Source: Cryptomeria japonica
Lineage: Eukaryota; Streptophyta; Pinopsida; Cupressales; Cupressaceae
Reading direction: 5' to 3'
Length of the DNA: 64,000 nucleotides
Assembly (NCBI RefSeq): GCF_030272615.1
Contig: NC_081409.1
Location: 26,113,406-26,177,405, forward strand
The stretch's first letter is position 1, and each line of letters starts with the position of its first letter. The notes below the pieces were generated by a model. That model saw nothing but the letters and a program-made list of their open reading frames with translations, did not search any database and was not told the DNA's origin. A program made the translations under genes and the position numbers. Shown here one piece after another: positions 45,063-57,289 of this stretch.

Positions 45063-46580
45063 TGTTGTGTTATAAACACACACACCCCATTGCAAATGGG
45101 GACCCCCACTTTTTCGCCTCTTAGCTTAGTCGTTTTTGCTTAATTTTGTTTTAGCTTCGCAATAATTTTGATCTCTTAGCCTTTAGGAAGATGGTGATGA
45201 CTTGTCAGTCCGGGGGAAAACAAGTGATCAATCCTTGAAATGAGATAGAGTGCAAAACTTGTTTTTGAAAATAGGTGTGATCAAGTCAAAAGTTCATGAG
45301 TAAGCTTCAAGATTGTAAATTGAGAGCAAAATGCTAAGAAATGTCAAAATGTTGTCAATGTTGCAAGATATTGTCAATTTTGCAAAATGTTGTCAAAATT
45401 GTCAATATTGCAAAATTTTGTCAAGGAAAGTTGTCAATGCTAAGGGTGAAAATGAGAAAAATTCCAAGAATGTCACATGAAGACAAGGAAAATTCTGTCA
45501 AGGTCGAATTTTCTAATCTTGACAGGAGAGGAAAATAGAGAAGATTTTGTGAAAAATCCTTGGCAACTTTACAAGGCACTCAATTGTTCTTGCACAACTC
45601 TAAATTGCGCTCAATGTAGTCCCTCTCTAACCTTGATGCCCACACTTGTCCTTGCAATACCTTAATTTGCATCGATATTTGTCCCTAACCACCCCTCAAA
45701 TGTGCCTTCAAGTGTCCTTGTCAAGTTGGAAACCTCCATTAGTCCTTGAGCACTATGAAAAATCACCCTTGTTGTCCCTACATGAGGTGAAAATCTGCCC
45801 TTATTGTCCTTGCACAAGGTTAATATGCACTGAAAAAATCCTTGGAATCTTGATGACAGTCCTTGTCAAGGTGGAATTTGTGCCCACAAAGTCCCTGCAT
45901 AGCCTCTAAATGTGCCTAAATATCCTTGGTCTGCCTTTAAGCCCGCCCAGCTGTCCCACACTGCCTTGAATTGGCGCTCAGCAGTTCTTGACAAGATGAA
46001 AAATGTGCCCTAAATTTCCTTATATTTATGTAAATCCTGCCTAGGAGGAGTTATGTTGGCCGACTTGACAAGAATAAAGTTTGTTTTTTGCAAATTCAAA
46101 AACATCATTGAACTTAGCCGACCTGGATAATCAGAATTCATAAAACGTGTGCAACACAAGGCAAACATGTGCTAAGAGAAAGAGGCCAACCTAGGATGGA
46201 GCAGAGGCGATTTTCGATTTGGAAATTGAAAACACAATGGAAATTCATATGCATAGCCAACTTTTATCAAGAAGAATCAAATCACCCAATGGACTCCTAC
46301 AAAGGTAGGACAAAGAAGATCAATCTCATAACAATTCAAACCATTTCAAAGCAGAATTAAGGAGCAGATAAGAAAGAAAATCAGAAGCAAACTCCAGCAT
46401 ATTGGGAGCGAATTTTCCTGAGGTGCAGACGCAAGCGAATTCAACAAAAAAATAATGTGAATCAGTATAAGGAAATCAGATTCTAAAGTGATTCATGAAG
46501 GAAAGAAAGTCACTTTACAATTCAAAATAAAGCAATTCAAAATGAATCATAGCAAAAACAGAAGACAGCAATTTCATAAG

Positions 46581-46685
46581 GAACTGATCAAGTGTAAAAT
46601 TAAGATCAAATCATTCAGGAAAAGAGAATCAGGTTTTCGATCAGGAAGAAGGAACTGATCAAGTGTAAAATTAAGATCAAATCAG
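46581..46685 (+). repeat. 34-bp direct repeat in unit 2
   Basis: GAACTGATCAAGTGTAAAAT and following bases occur at 46581 and 46652, 71 bp apart, in the leader zone of unit 2. Confidence 0.85.
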
Positions 46686-48024
46686 ACCTGAAATCATGCA
46701 TTTACAGACCTGAAAACTTCAGTTTCCAAGTAAAACTGCCATTTCCAGATTTTTGAAGGGTTTTGCGAAACAAATTTTTCATGCATTGTTGAGGGTACCA
46801 AGGATATTGTTTCATAGGACTTTTTCAATACAGATTTGAATGCAAGAGATTTCAACTTTCCGTTTTTGTCATGATTAACATATGGTTTCATCTTTCTTTC
46901 ATGATTAAGGTGTTCTCTTTCCTTTCAGGTTTGAAGCAAGGAATGACGCATCGATGATGATGGAACAATGATGAATGTAAGTTCAACAACAACATCAAGA
47001 GGATCAAGAATCCAAGGAATGAATGCAAGAAATCAAGTGCAAGGAAGCGTATGGAACATGGAAAGTAGGACTTCGCAACATGAAAGAGGACTAATTCAAG
47101 GTGTTCAAGTTCAAGGAAGCGGATACAAAGAAGACAACAAAGTGAAAAAGGAAAGCATTCACATTTCAAAGAGGGGAATTCAAGAGGATAACAAGGAAGA
47201 AAATAACATCGACCTTGGATTTCCCTCGAAAAATTCAAGATCAAGATGAAGGAATGTACAAGATGATCAATGCAAGATGACATCAAGATGAGGACAAGGT
47301 ACAAGACATTGCAACATGAAGGGAATCACAAAAGAAGAATTCCAAAGGATGGAGAGACATTACGAGAGGTACAAGAAATGAAAGGATAAATGAACAAAGG
47401 AGTCCACATAATGAAGGAGAATCAAGAACATGTTCCACATTTCTAGAGGACATCAAGGAGTTCAGGATCACAAATGTCCAAGGAAGGAGAATTTCAAGAT
47501 TCCAAGGATGTCGATGATAATGCAAAATGAAGGCATCACAAGAAGAAAGATTCCAAAACATGAAGATGAAATGCACAAGGGTGATCAACGAAAGTGGATA
47601 GTTTCAGAAGAGTTAATCATAGTTAGAAACTTGATCGAAATGATGTAATTTGGGAATATAGATGATGTTGAGTATCAAGAGATGTCTATGTTGGTGTGGC
47701 ACCTAATCATTCTCAACCAATCAAGTGATGCCATGTTGACATGTCCAAGTTCATTGAACCTGACTCATCCTACGAAGAAGACAAGTGGACATGTGGATGT
47801 TTTATCCTTATCTACTCCTTCAAAATTGTGCCATTAAGGTTATATCATTTTCTAATAGGTCCTTTTCCTTGAAAGGACATGAATTCAAAGCTTGTAATTT
47901 TCTCATTCGATGGTATTAATATAATGTAGGTGGTTGTTATAACTACACCAATTAGGGTTTCATGGAATTATCTTGGCAATTGATTTAGAATCAATCTAAG
48001 CCCTTCATTTGTAATTGAGAGCAC

Positions 48025-48031
48025 TATATAA
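48025..48031 (+). promoter_or_regulatory. TATA box 2 of unit 2
   Basis: TATATAA followed by CTCATTTGTAAAGG; half telo-box ATTAGGGTTT lies 66 bp upstream. Confidence 0.65.
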
Positions 48032-48899
48032 GGCTTTGTCTTCTCATTTGTAAAGGTTAATAGAGACTAGGAGCCAGAAGTAGAAGTAGGAGGAGGAGGA
48101 GTGGATAAAAGATTGTTGCCAAGACTATGTAGGAATAAACATATGGTTTTCATTGAAGATATAGTGGATCTTTGTATGAATTTCAACATGTTGCATGGTT
48201 TCTACTTCTCAAGTTTTAGATTTGTTTGCATCGAGTTGATTAGTTGAATGAAAGATCTTATTGTTGATCAATGGTGAAGCCTATATATTCATACCATTTG
48301 AAATTTGTTGATTGCACATTGTCATGCATTGTTAGTTTGATCTCATATTAAAAGCTTAACTTCAATTGCTCTATGCTCATTGTTCATGGTGTTGATGTGC
48401 ATAAGTAATTTGAAAATCATTTGTGTACTCTTTTAAGATTGCATCATCTTTGTGTAGTTGTTTCCTCATGGCGAGGCAAAGCTTGGTTTGGTTTCACTAA
48501 GTCGCCAATAGTTTCTTACATTGTTAGAAGTAGATTAGATTCCTAAGCCCTATCCTTTTGCATTTTATTTCAAAAGATCTTCATAGAAATAGTTGGAGAG
48601 CCCTATTGCAAAATCATAGGTTATTCTAAATTTCTAAGGAAAACAATGAATAAAAGTTCTCAAACAGTTGTGAAAGTCCCTTTGTGTAACCAGCAAAATC
48701 ACAACAATTCACTGAGTCTATTCGTCATAAAGTCACATTGTTCACATTGTAAACCTTGGGGTTGCCTTATTTGATCATGAAGTTTAGCATTTGAGGTTTC
48801 CTTGTTCAAGAGAGGATAGAATACTTGGTATATTATTCTTTGTTGGCAACCATCACCAAACACACATCAACAAGATTCAAAACAAATAGATGTTTCACT

Positions 48900-50950
48900 A
48901 CAATAGGTTCAAGTGACTAGTATGCATGGTTCAAGTAAGCTCGACATTGAACACATGATGCACGCCCAAGTCAAGAGGAAGAACTAGTATGAATGTGTTC
49001 TTACCAGCAGTACAAAGTATGGTGTAGGGACCATATCATAGTGATTTGATCTTGCGGTAAGGACCTTGAAATCATTCTTCTTGCACATGCAAGCAAACCT
49101 CATCACAAATCTATAAAGTGTGTAGAATCTATTGCAAATCACAATGTTCCCTGTATTTTTTATGCTAGCAAATCAAAATCTATTGAACCTAACAATGCAC
49201 ATGTTGAACCAATTCCTTTGTTTGTGTGCTAATTTCTAAAATTATAAGGGTACAAAAAGCAAAGTCAAGAGATGCCATAAGTAAAAACACACAATATGTA
49301 CAAAATGAACTAAGCCCTATAGAACCATACTAGCCATATTGGACGTACACAAGGTTTGAGAATGAGCAATTTTGTACACTCCCAGTTATCAAACAAGGTT
49401 GCAACCAACTACTTCAATTTTTCTACCAACAAAAGGATGGAATACACAAGATTTATCCATGTCACATCTACAAAATCTAATAAAGCTTGCTAGAAGTGAC
49501 TAACAAACCTAGGATCCCAATCACATACATGGAGAGAGAAATCCAAAATCTACCTAAACATACTGGAAGAAAAGGTTGGTAGTTTCAAGTGTGTTGATGG
49601 TTTACATGAATGCCACCATGATTGCCATCTTTCAAAAATGATCAACTACAACAAGCATAGACCAATATTGATTTTTTTGGTCTTCAACAAGCCAAATCAA
49701 AAACCCATGCTAATAGATTACCATGACCTAGATGGAATTGGAAGTTGTGCATACACGTCTTGTTTGCAACTAGCTGCCTAGAAAATGCTATAAGACGAAT
49801 GAGTCTCGATGTGAGCCTTAATTTCTTTATGCATGTGTGACCAATAGAAATGTTGTTGAAGTGCGGCCAATCTTTAGGTGACTCCAAAATAATCGATTAG
49901 AGTACTTTGACTGCCATGTAATTTTTTTGGAGTACTAGATGAAAGACATAGGTGCCCAAGCTTGTAGAGAAGCTTGTTCTACAAATAAAAATATTCAACA
50001 TGTTGTCCTTCAAAAAGAGTGTTGTACTCTAGAGTGAATTCTCAATTTAAGAAATATGAAACCTAATCCATACTATTGTGAGCTCAAGTGTTGAACACCA
50101 TTAATCGCAAAGTGACTAGAGGTCAGCTCAAGCAATCAACTACTTAGCCACTTACCTTCCCCTTCTTGTGCTTGAATACTAGGTTAAGTTAATAAATAGG
50201 TCATCCACTTCGTATCCTTAAAAATTCCAACTTATTTGTGTATACCAAAACTAAAGAGATTTGTGATCAAATTGAAAGACGATCTCCTTACATAAAAGGG
50301 TCATTGCTTTGTGATTTGTCGAATTGTGTGAAGCTCCTTGAAGGTATTGTACCTTTGTGCAATGTCGTCAAATGTTTCCTACAATATGCAACAAGATATC
50401 CATATTGAAAGACTGCTACATCGATGGTAAATCCGATGCTTCAATTTCAATTTCCACGCGTTGATAGATGATAGATTGTGAGGATGAGTTCAAATGCACA
50501 AGAATCCATCAAAATGCTAACTTAGTTCAAATGATTTCACTCATCAACCAAGAGCTATGAGATGATCCTAACATGAACAAATGAAAAAAGTCTAGTAGCT
50601 TCAATAAAAAATCATTGTGTCAACAAGGAATTGGCCAATATTAAACAATTTTGATCTTTTTTGTATACACAACTCCTCACAAGCAATGATGTACATCAAG
50701 TACCAAAACTAAGTAACACCAAAGGTGCACTTGCCTAAGTCAGCTTGTAACTTATGCATAGTTCCAAAACTTAGCCACTAATACCAAATAAAAATATAAA
50801 CAAATCAATTGCCCTAGAACCTGCCACTAAGCTTACACAGATCCAACACATGTACTCACAACATATACTCATGAAATCCATTTGTCAGACCTGTCCAATG
50901 TAGTAAAAACACTAGATAAAGCCCATACAAAACGAAAACACTAATATTAG
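48900..50950 (-). pseudogene. Ty3/gypsy integrase and pol debris
   Basis: Minus-strand fragments in several frames match the order of gypsy Pol: RFSKMAIMVAF and TINTLETTNLFFQYVWVDFG (integrase core start, about 49620-49540), FHPFVGRKIEVVGCNLV (the HPQTDGQTEVVNR-type block, about 49450-49400) and SLWYGPYTI...LVLPLDLGVHHVFNVE (the C-terminal domain, about 49060-48950). Sequence up to about 50.9 kb in the same direction is probably decayed RT/RNase H, but I could not match it. Stops are numerous. This is an old remnant unrelated to units 1 and 2. Confidence 0.6.
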
Positions 50951-50963
50951 ACCTATAAAAACC

Positions 50964-51870
50964 TACGTTACCCCAAGTTTCCGGAATGGGGGGGCGGGGG
51001 GACAAGGGGATGAGTTTCCGGGACGGCAAATTTTTTTGCCAAATTTGGGGACGGGGGGGAACGGCAAAGGGGACGGCTATATAAAATATAGGGAAAATTT
51101 AAAATATATAGGAAAATTCTAAATGTTCATATGAAAACATGGATAAAGCATGCATCTATACATTATATTCGTATGAAAACATGGATATAGCATGTGTATG
51201 ATACTATGAAAACATTTTAGAATGCAAACATCGAACATACAACATTATCAATAGACTCAATACTCAATATGCACTCATAATTCAGAATTTCAATTCATTC
51301 ACATTGTCAATATGCATATCATAATAGATATTAAAGAAATAACATACAAAATGCCCAAAGGCCACACTGCTGCCATATTGTTTCATTGTCAATTGCGATC
51401 TGGAAATAAAAATAGTACTAAGTAAATACTAAAATTGCTTAATGTTGCCTTTTAATTTTTGATAGAGGGCCCATGTTAGAAAAATAATAAAATATAGATA
51501 GTCGTATTTTGATTTCATAACTATTCAAATTCAATAATAAAAAATTTGATAGTCGTTTTTTAATTTTTTTCAATATAGAGGGCCCATGTTAGAAAAATTG
51601 AAAATACGACTTTTTTTTTTTTAATACTTTTCCCTAGCCCTAGATGTGGGGGACGTCTAGCCATCCCCGGGACGGCTGGGACGTCCCCAATCAGTCCCCA
51701 GCCGTCCCCGGAACGTACAAACGTCCCCCACAGCTAGGGAAGCCGTCCCCCCGTTTCAGGGACGTCCCCTCAAAATTCTGACAATTTGGGGACGGGGGGG
51801 GACGGCTAGGATGTCCCCGCGACTGTGATGGGGGTTTTCAAGTAGGGGACGCGTCCCTGGGTTTCCCAGA
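50964..51870. mobile_element. Non-autonomous DNA element with 9-bp target duplication and G/C tracts
   Basis: A 907-bp segment flanked by the perfect direct repeat ATAAAAACC at 50955-50963 and 51871-51879. The first 110 bp and last 220 bp are dense in GGGACGG and CCGTCCCC tracts (G-runs of up to 7), while the middle is AT-rich and contains AGAGGGCCCATGTTAGAAAA twice (near 51465 and 51579). The outermost bases form only a poor inverted repeat (ACCCCAAGTTTCC against GGGTTTCCC). A 9-bp duplication suggests a Mutator-like element, an 8-bp reading a hAT-like one. No transposase. Confidence 0.65.
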
Positions 51871-51879
51871 TAAAAACCC

Positions 51880-53910
51880 AATTTAACCTCCAATTTCTCT
51901 TACACAACATTTGAACCCTATTTTGAGCAACTAAAAGTGATTTTAGGAAGTTTATGTTCCAAGTATAATTTTCCAAGGTTTTCAAATTTTCTTTACATTC
52001 CAAATTCTTCGTGAACATGTTTTTTCATTTTTCACATGCATTCAAATTAGAATTTATGTATTTAAAAATGTTATCTTTTAAGTTGATGTAGAGGTTTTGT
52101 ATTTAAAATGCTTTTTTTTTTCTAAATTGTTCATTTATGTTTCACATGCATGTGAATTAATGTAGGGTTTATGCATTAAAATGTTTTTTTGTATTTAAAA
52201 AGCTACAATTTTTTATCAATGTTAGATTTGTAGCAATTAAATATGCTTTTCTTATTTTTTCAGTGTGAAGGTTTGCACTTCGCATCCAATGGCATCAAAA
52301 AGTGGAAGTTGAAGTGTTTGTTGAAAGGATGCCACTTGGAAGCATGGCATACCAAGACCAACCACAAGAATTGTCATTTACATCTATTGTTGGTAGAAAA
52401 CGAGTGCAAACAGCTATCAACCCAATTACCAACTTCCACGCAAAACCAGCTGCAACATGAAATCGTGTTTGAACATAACACTAGAGGTTGAACAGGAGAT
52501 ATATGTGTCCCTCACATTGACAAACCACAGAAAAACAGGAGAGGATAAGGACAATTGCAACCATTTTGTCACAACAATCAAAGATAGATATGACAAAAAA
52601 AATCGGCTCCAGCTATGGTCCATGGAATCACAACATATCTACTTAATCAAGTTCTAGTATTTTTTTGTTCCATCAACATGCCAAGATCACAGTCTTTGCT
52701 TGAAGGTGCAACTTGGAACAAGGAAAAGCACGAGGAAGCAAACACAAGATATGCCAATTTTTGGTACCACAACTTTCCTTTCAGCATAGTAAAAGAGCCA
52801 TAATTGGGAGAATTTCGTTATGACCTCCCTAGTTGCAAGGAAAGCATACAAGTGGGTCCTTGCTCCATAAGGTAGTGGGAAATGCAAAGACAACTATAAA
52901 AGAGCAAAGGAAGCATTGGTGCACTTGTTGATACACCATATTATTTGATGGGCAAACAGATGGAAGAAATCACACACTCATCACCTAATACTCACGAGTC
53001 AAAATGGCTCCCAAAATGCAAAGAAAAACTTGGTTGCATTGCAATAAGTTTATCCACCCAAAAGAAAAAGGCACCTCATTTTTTCATCATTTTTCAAATC
53101 TGTTTTTTTGGAGCATTCAAATTGGTCTTTTTCAAGCATTCGAGCATGTGCCATGAAGGTTCATGTGGCCTCCAAGGTCTTAATTTGGACTTGGTAATGT
53201 GGGCTCCACCACTCAACCCCACCTTGTATGACAACAAAGGAATCTATAAGGAGTGATGCCCACATACCCCCATTCCACAATTAACATATCCAACAAAAGA
53301 AAAACTGGTCTATGACATGTATTGAACTCTGATTTTGATCTATCTATGAAGGAAACAGTAATATGTCCCTAGATTTCGTAGTATACATGTTTTGTTAAAA
53401 AAAATTACAAATTTATGCATTTTTAATACGTGAAAACTTTGCCAAGTTTTTGCCTAGTCTTGAGTGATCAAAAAGTTTAAGCATAATTACGTTCTTATGC
53501 AGAATTTAATAGCAATATTAATATAGACTGCAATATGTATGACAGTCGTACTTAATTTCATAAACATTCATAATATATTAGAAGTTAGTGTACTCACAGC
53601 CCCAATACTGAATGATTTCTATTGCCCCCCCCATAAGGAGAGGTGTGGTATTGTTAGGGAGAGGCGGAGAAAATCCATCCCAAATTAGGTAAGCCCCAAG
53701 GGTGGTCTGGATGGATGTTCCTGAAATCTGAGCCCAATTAGGGAGGTGGCATCATTGCGCCCTGAAAAAGTAAATCCCAATCCAAAGTTGAGGATTAGAA
53801 AAGAAGAATTGGAGCTTGAATATAGCCACTATCAATTGTACTATGAATAAATATGGTTATCTAGTTTAATTTAATGGGTGTTGATTATTGGGAAATTGCC
53901 TGCCTCCTAG
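51880..53910. other. no gene supported
   Basis: Several 60- to 100-codon plus frames between 52243 and 53256 look partly coding (KCKDNYKRAKEALVHLLIHH region near 52870) but are interrupted and not recognised. The end of this stretch should contain the LTR that finishes at 53924; its 5' end was not found. Confidence 0.35.
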
Positions 53911-53938
53911 TAGGGGGCATTACAATTGGTATCAGAGC
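53911..53938 (+). mobile_element. LTR 3' end and tRNA-Met primer-binding site
   Basis: TAGGGGGCATTACA ends the LTR at 53924, and TGGTATCAGAGC, a perfect initiator tRNA-Met primer-binding site, lies at 53927-53938. The arrangement matches that at 5443-5467. Confidence 0.8.
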
Positions 53939-53970
53939 TTTTATCTTGCCATCTTGTGAAAGATAAGTTA

Positions 53971-54222
53971 ATGCAACATAGCCAAAGGGCACAAAGAGCC
54001 TTAGAAAGGGAAAGAAAGAAACTAGTAGCAAACTGTAACCCCAATCTAAACAATAACATGGATGAACCAATGGGAGTTGAGTTGAAAACATTCATGGAGA
54101 TGACAACAAAAGCATTAATGGATCAGAATGAAAGAACAACCCAAGTACTTCTACAGACCTTACAAAACATGGGTAATTCAATTAATAATTATTTGTTTTC
54201 CCAAGGAAGGGAGTTGTTTTAG
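53971..54222 (+). pseudogene. Ty3/gypsy Gag N-terminus, truncated, second copy
   Basis: The start MQHSQRAQRALERERKKLVA lies 33 bp after the primer-binding site, and the frame continues ELKTFMEMTTKALMDQNERT to LFSQGRELF. It matches the frame at 5495-5746 (RALERERK, EKTTQAL, LQN), so both are the Gag start of one family. I chose the ATG at 53971 because an earlier ATG overlaps the primer-binding site. Capsid and Pol are absent downstream. Confidence 0.65.
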
Positions 54223-55390
54223 GAGGTTTCCTATAAAATAGGATATGAGAATCCTATAAATATATAGTTTATTGAATTAAAATATAAGGATATAGAGTAT
54301 TATGTCTGTAAAATTTCTTCAATTGCTTTCAAGAGATCATACGTATCACAGCTTGAGCACTTAGAGATGTTTGTAGAAGGAGATGCTACATGCTTTCGAG
54401 AGATCATACTTATCACAACTCAAGCACTTCGAGAAGTTTGTAGAAGGAGATGCTACATGTTTTAATTTGCAGGTTCTCTCTTGGTCTTCTTCTTCTTCCT
54501 AGATGTTTGCATTCATATAAAATTGGAGTTGAGGTCTGTGTGGAGCTATGGTGAATCACTATGTTTGTGGTCATGTGCTGTTCTTGTTCTTTATTATTCT
54601 TTGGTAACAACATGGAGACTCCTTGATCTCTTTCTTTTATTGAGTATAGATAACTCATGAGAGCTATGGAGACTAGTGGTAATAGTTGTATTGCAGTAGA
54701 TTTGTTTGCAGGTTTTGCATATCTTTGTGGATATTCCTCAGTGCTACATGATATTGATTACACCTTCTATGTGATGCTATTGGTAGATCTTTGGATGCCT
54801 TGATTATTTTTTCAAATTTGGCATTACCCATGCAGTGGGAGTTCCAAGATAGTGAGAGGACTTGTGATTGCGGATTCGGTTGGGTAAGTTGATGGCATGA
54901 GGTTTAGTTGTTATGCAGAGTATATCTTGGTTTTAGGGTGTGGATAGTTGAATGTGTTAGCAACTAGTTGTGGTTGCTATTATAGCTACAGTGATTATTT
55001 CTTGACAATTATTGATGCATATTTGTTATCATTGGATTTAGTATATGTATTTGGATATCAATTTGGGGCAAGACATATGCTTCTATGCTACAGTTAGCAT
55101 GACATCTCTTTGGATAGGATTTTAACTTTTGTGCATTGGCGTGATTGAGGATAAGAGGATTCATATTTGAGATGGTGATCACCTTGATTGTTGTTGCAGA
55201 TGATGGATCACCTAAAGCACTTAGATTTCTTGATGGTACATGTTGGCTATAGGAATCATTTCCTCGATGTATGAGTTTACTTTTACCCCTCATGTAATGT
55301 ATACAACAAATGGTAGAATGTTGGAAAAGGTGTGTGGTGTTGGTGTTGGAAATAAGCCACACCCGGACCGATGATGGGCTGGTCCAAGAG
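54223..55390. other. no gene seen
   Basis: Contains a duplicated block of about 67 bp (GAGATCATACxTATCACA near 54333 and 54400). No coding motif on either strand. Confidence 0.4.
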
Positions 55391-55461
55391 GGGCCAGTAG
55401 CTCAGTGGTAAAGCACTCCAGCAACGTATGGAAGGTCCTAGATTCGAGTACTAGCTGGTCC
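55391..55461 (+). repeat. tRNA-derived SINE head (or tRNA pseudogene)
   Basis: The 71-nt segment starts GGGCCAGTAGCTCAGTGGTA and ends CTGGTCC. The seven-base ends pair as an acceptor stem with one G-T pair. TAGCTCAGTGGTAAAGC fits the polymerase III A-box and AGATTCGAGTA fits a decayed B-box. The anticodon arm has a mismatch and an eight-base loop, so it is unlikely to be a working tRNA. An A-run at about 55636 could be the SINE tail, giving a unit of about 250 bp, but no target duplication was found. Confidence 0.6.
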
Positions 55462-56122
55462 ATGTATCAACATGTGGTTCACCTTGCATAATGTTATAAT
55501 GTAAAATTAATATTATTTGTGGTGCACCTAGGGGATCTAGGGATTCATGCATCACATAGGTTAGACATTCTTGAGCCCACTTTGTGTGTTGTATGTAACT
55601 TTGGGATAAGTATTTAATGTGTGTTTGCACATTAGAAAAAAAATTAATGTCTAGGAAAACTTAGTACCAAAAGTAAAATGAGTGGGGAAATGGTTTTGTA
55701 AGCTTATAATATTAGCCACATAGTTTATGTAATACCACTTAGTGGTTTTGTGAAATCTTATTTCTTTAAAAGCAAGCACACGAATTGTTATTCAGTTTGC
55801 TAGGTTGAGCATCTCCTGTAGGTTGCACATATGAGGAGAGGAAGCATAAATTGGAATAGGTGGTTACACGTTTCTCATTTGCTTGTTCACATTGAGTGTC
55901 TAGAGAGCTTGATGTTTCAGAGAAATTCATTGAGACTCTATATATGTATTAAAATCTTTGTTCATAAAATAATACATGGAGTGTGGATGCTTTTGGAAGC
56001 TAAGTTTTCCCCTTTTAAGGATTTTCTCAAGGCATATCTTGTGTCATCTTGATGGTATGTTTGTCTATTCTTTTGCATATGGATTTTGAATAATTGTTTG
56101 CATGATTTTCTCTCTTGGGGTT
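55462..56122. other. no gene seen
   Basis: Possible body of the SINE up to about 55645, then unassigned sequence up to the third long LTR-like unit. Confidence 0.4.
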
Positions 56123-56439
56123 TGTTGTGACCTAATTCACACATCGCCCCATCACAAAAGGGGACCACTTGTTTTCGCTATTTTTAAGGTTTTGTCCTAG
56201 CTCTGCATTTTCATAAATCTTCATTTTGAGAGAGTTGAGTTAGAATTTTGAGGTCATCCGGGCCAGATTGAGAATTTATTCTCAGAATTGAATTTGAACG
56301 CTGCCAAAGTGTTCAGAAGGTCTGAAGGATGAAAATCGCAATTGCTTTGAATCAAATCTGACAACCTACCATTTTTAGACATTTTTTTTTTTTTGCTTTT
56401 TTGAAACTGGCATCTGGGTTTTGTTCTTTGAGCTATTTT

Positions 56440-56830
56440 ATTACTACCCATTTTGTCGGAAATTGAAAATCTCGCCTCTAGATATAAAAAGAAGGGCTTC
56501 AAAAAATTTGCTTTTTCCTAAGATTAGGATTTTGTTCTTTAGGTCATTCTGATCCTACCCATGTCTTCAAATTTGAAAAATTTTGCTTCTAAGTGTAAAA
56601 AGCAAGAGTTTGAAAAATTTTGCTTTTTCTGAGATTAGGGTTTTGATCCCCATGCCAAATTATACCTACCCATGTTCTCAGATTTTGAAAATTATGTCTC
56701 CAAGGGTAAAAAGCATAATGCAAACCCTAATTAGGGTTTCATTCCAGAAGAACAGTTGTAAAATCAGTACCCATGTTCTCATATTTCATAAATGAGGTTT
56801 CTAAGTGCAAAAAAAAAGGTAGAAACCCTA
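56440..56830 (+). repeat. About 110-bp tandem repeat, four diverged units
   Basis: Units carry CTACCCATxTTxTC followed by TTGAAAATTxTGxCTCxAAG and an AAACCCTAAT-like end, at about 56444, 56554, 56665 and 56767. The third unit contains the perfect AAACCCTAATTAGGGTTT at 56722-56739. Confidence 0.7.
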
Positions 56831-57163
56831 ATTGGAGTTTTTGTTCAGATAAACCAGCGAGGTATCAGCATGGCATGAACACTGTTGAAGGGTTCGAATA
56901 TGGCACATTGAAAATTTCGTCCAGGTTGAAGAAATAAAAAATGGCAGACAAGTTCAACAAGGTTCAAAAGTAGAATGGTAGACGATCAGTTAATATGTGG
57001 AAGAAGTTTGAGCAAGATAAATTTAAAAATTGTCTAACAAGTGTTAAACTCCTAACAAGGGTTAACTAACTCATGGCAAGGGTTACTTAACTCCTGCCTA
57101 AGGTTAAGCTTATTCGTGCACCAAAAATGTCTGACAATTTTCAAAGTGCACCTCACGTACAAA

Positions 57164-57289
57164 CAAGAAATTCTTTCCAAGTCCACTTTAGAAAGATGGC
57201 ACAAGCAAGAAATTCTTTCCAAGTCCACTTTAAAAAGATGGCACAAGCAAGAAATTCTTTCCAAGTCCACTTTTAAAACATGGCATAAG
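57164..57289 (+). repeat. 42-bp tandem repeat, three units
   Basis: CAAGAAATTCTTTCCAAGTC begins units at 57164, 57206 and 57248, steps of exactly 42 bp, with few differences. Because 42 is a multiple of 3, the repeat gives repeated peptides on both strands that are not evidence of a gene. Confidence 0.9.

Larger units (their letters stand above)
45063..48872 (+). mobile_element. Long LTR-like unit without the embedded gene (unit 2)
   Basis: A 3,810-bp unit starting TGTTGTGTTATAAACACACA and ending ACACATCAACA, a sister of unit 1: the starts share CCCCATTGCAAATGGGG, the 3' ends share CACATCAACA, and the middle shares CATGTCCA...TTCA.TG.ACCTG.CTCAT. The U3-like part has short GTCAATxTTGCAA repeats (45340-45440) and CCTTG/CAAGG palindromic motifs (45650-45870), different from those in unit 1. 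The flanks are GGGTT and AGATT, only 3 of 5, so a target duplication is not proven. Frames between 46.9 and 47.6 kb look non-coding. It has half a telo-box at 47950 and TATA box 2 at 48025. Confidence 0.65.

Noticed and set aside
46968-47648. Several plus and minus frames in the middle of unit 2
   Set aside because: Purine-rich AAG/GGA-biased sequence keeps several frames open at once; no motif.
45058-48877. Target duplication around unit 2 (GGGTT and AGATT)
   Set aside because: Only 3 of 5 bases agree, which is weak. The ends are supported by similarity to unit 1, not by a duplication.
52243-53256. A possible gene from several plus frames of 60-100 codons
   Set aside because: The frames are interrupted, do not share splice sites and match nothing I recognise; kept only as unassigned sequence.
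55391-55461. A functional tRNA gene
   Set aside because: Irregular anticodon arm and degraded B-box; a SINE head or pseudogene fits better.
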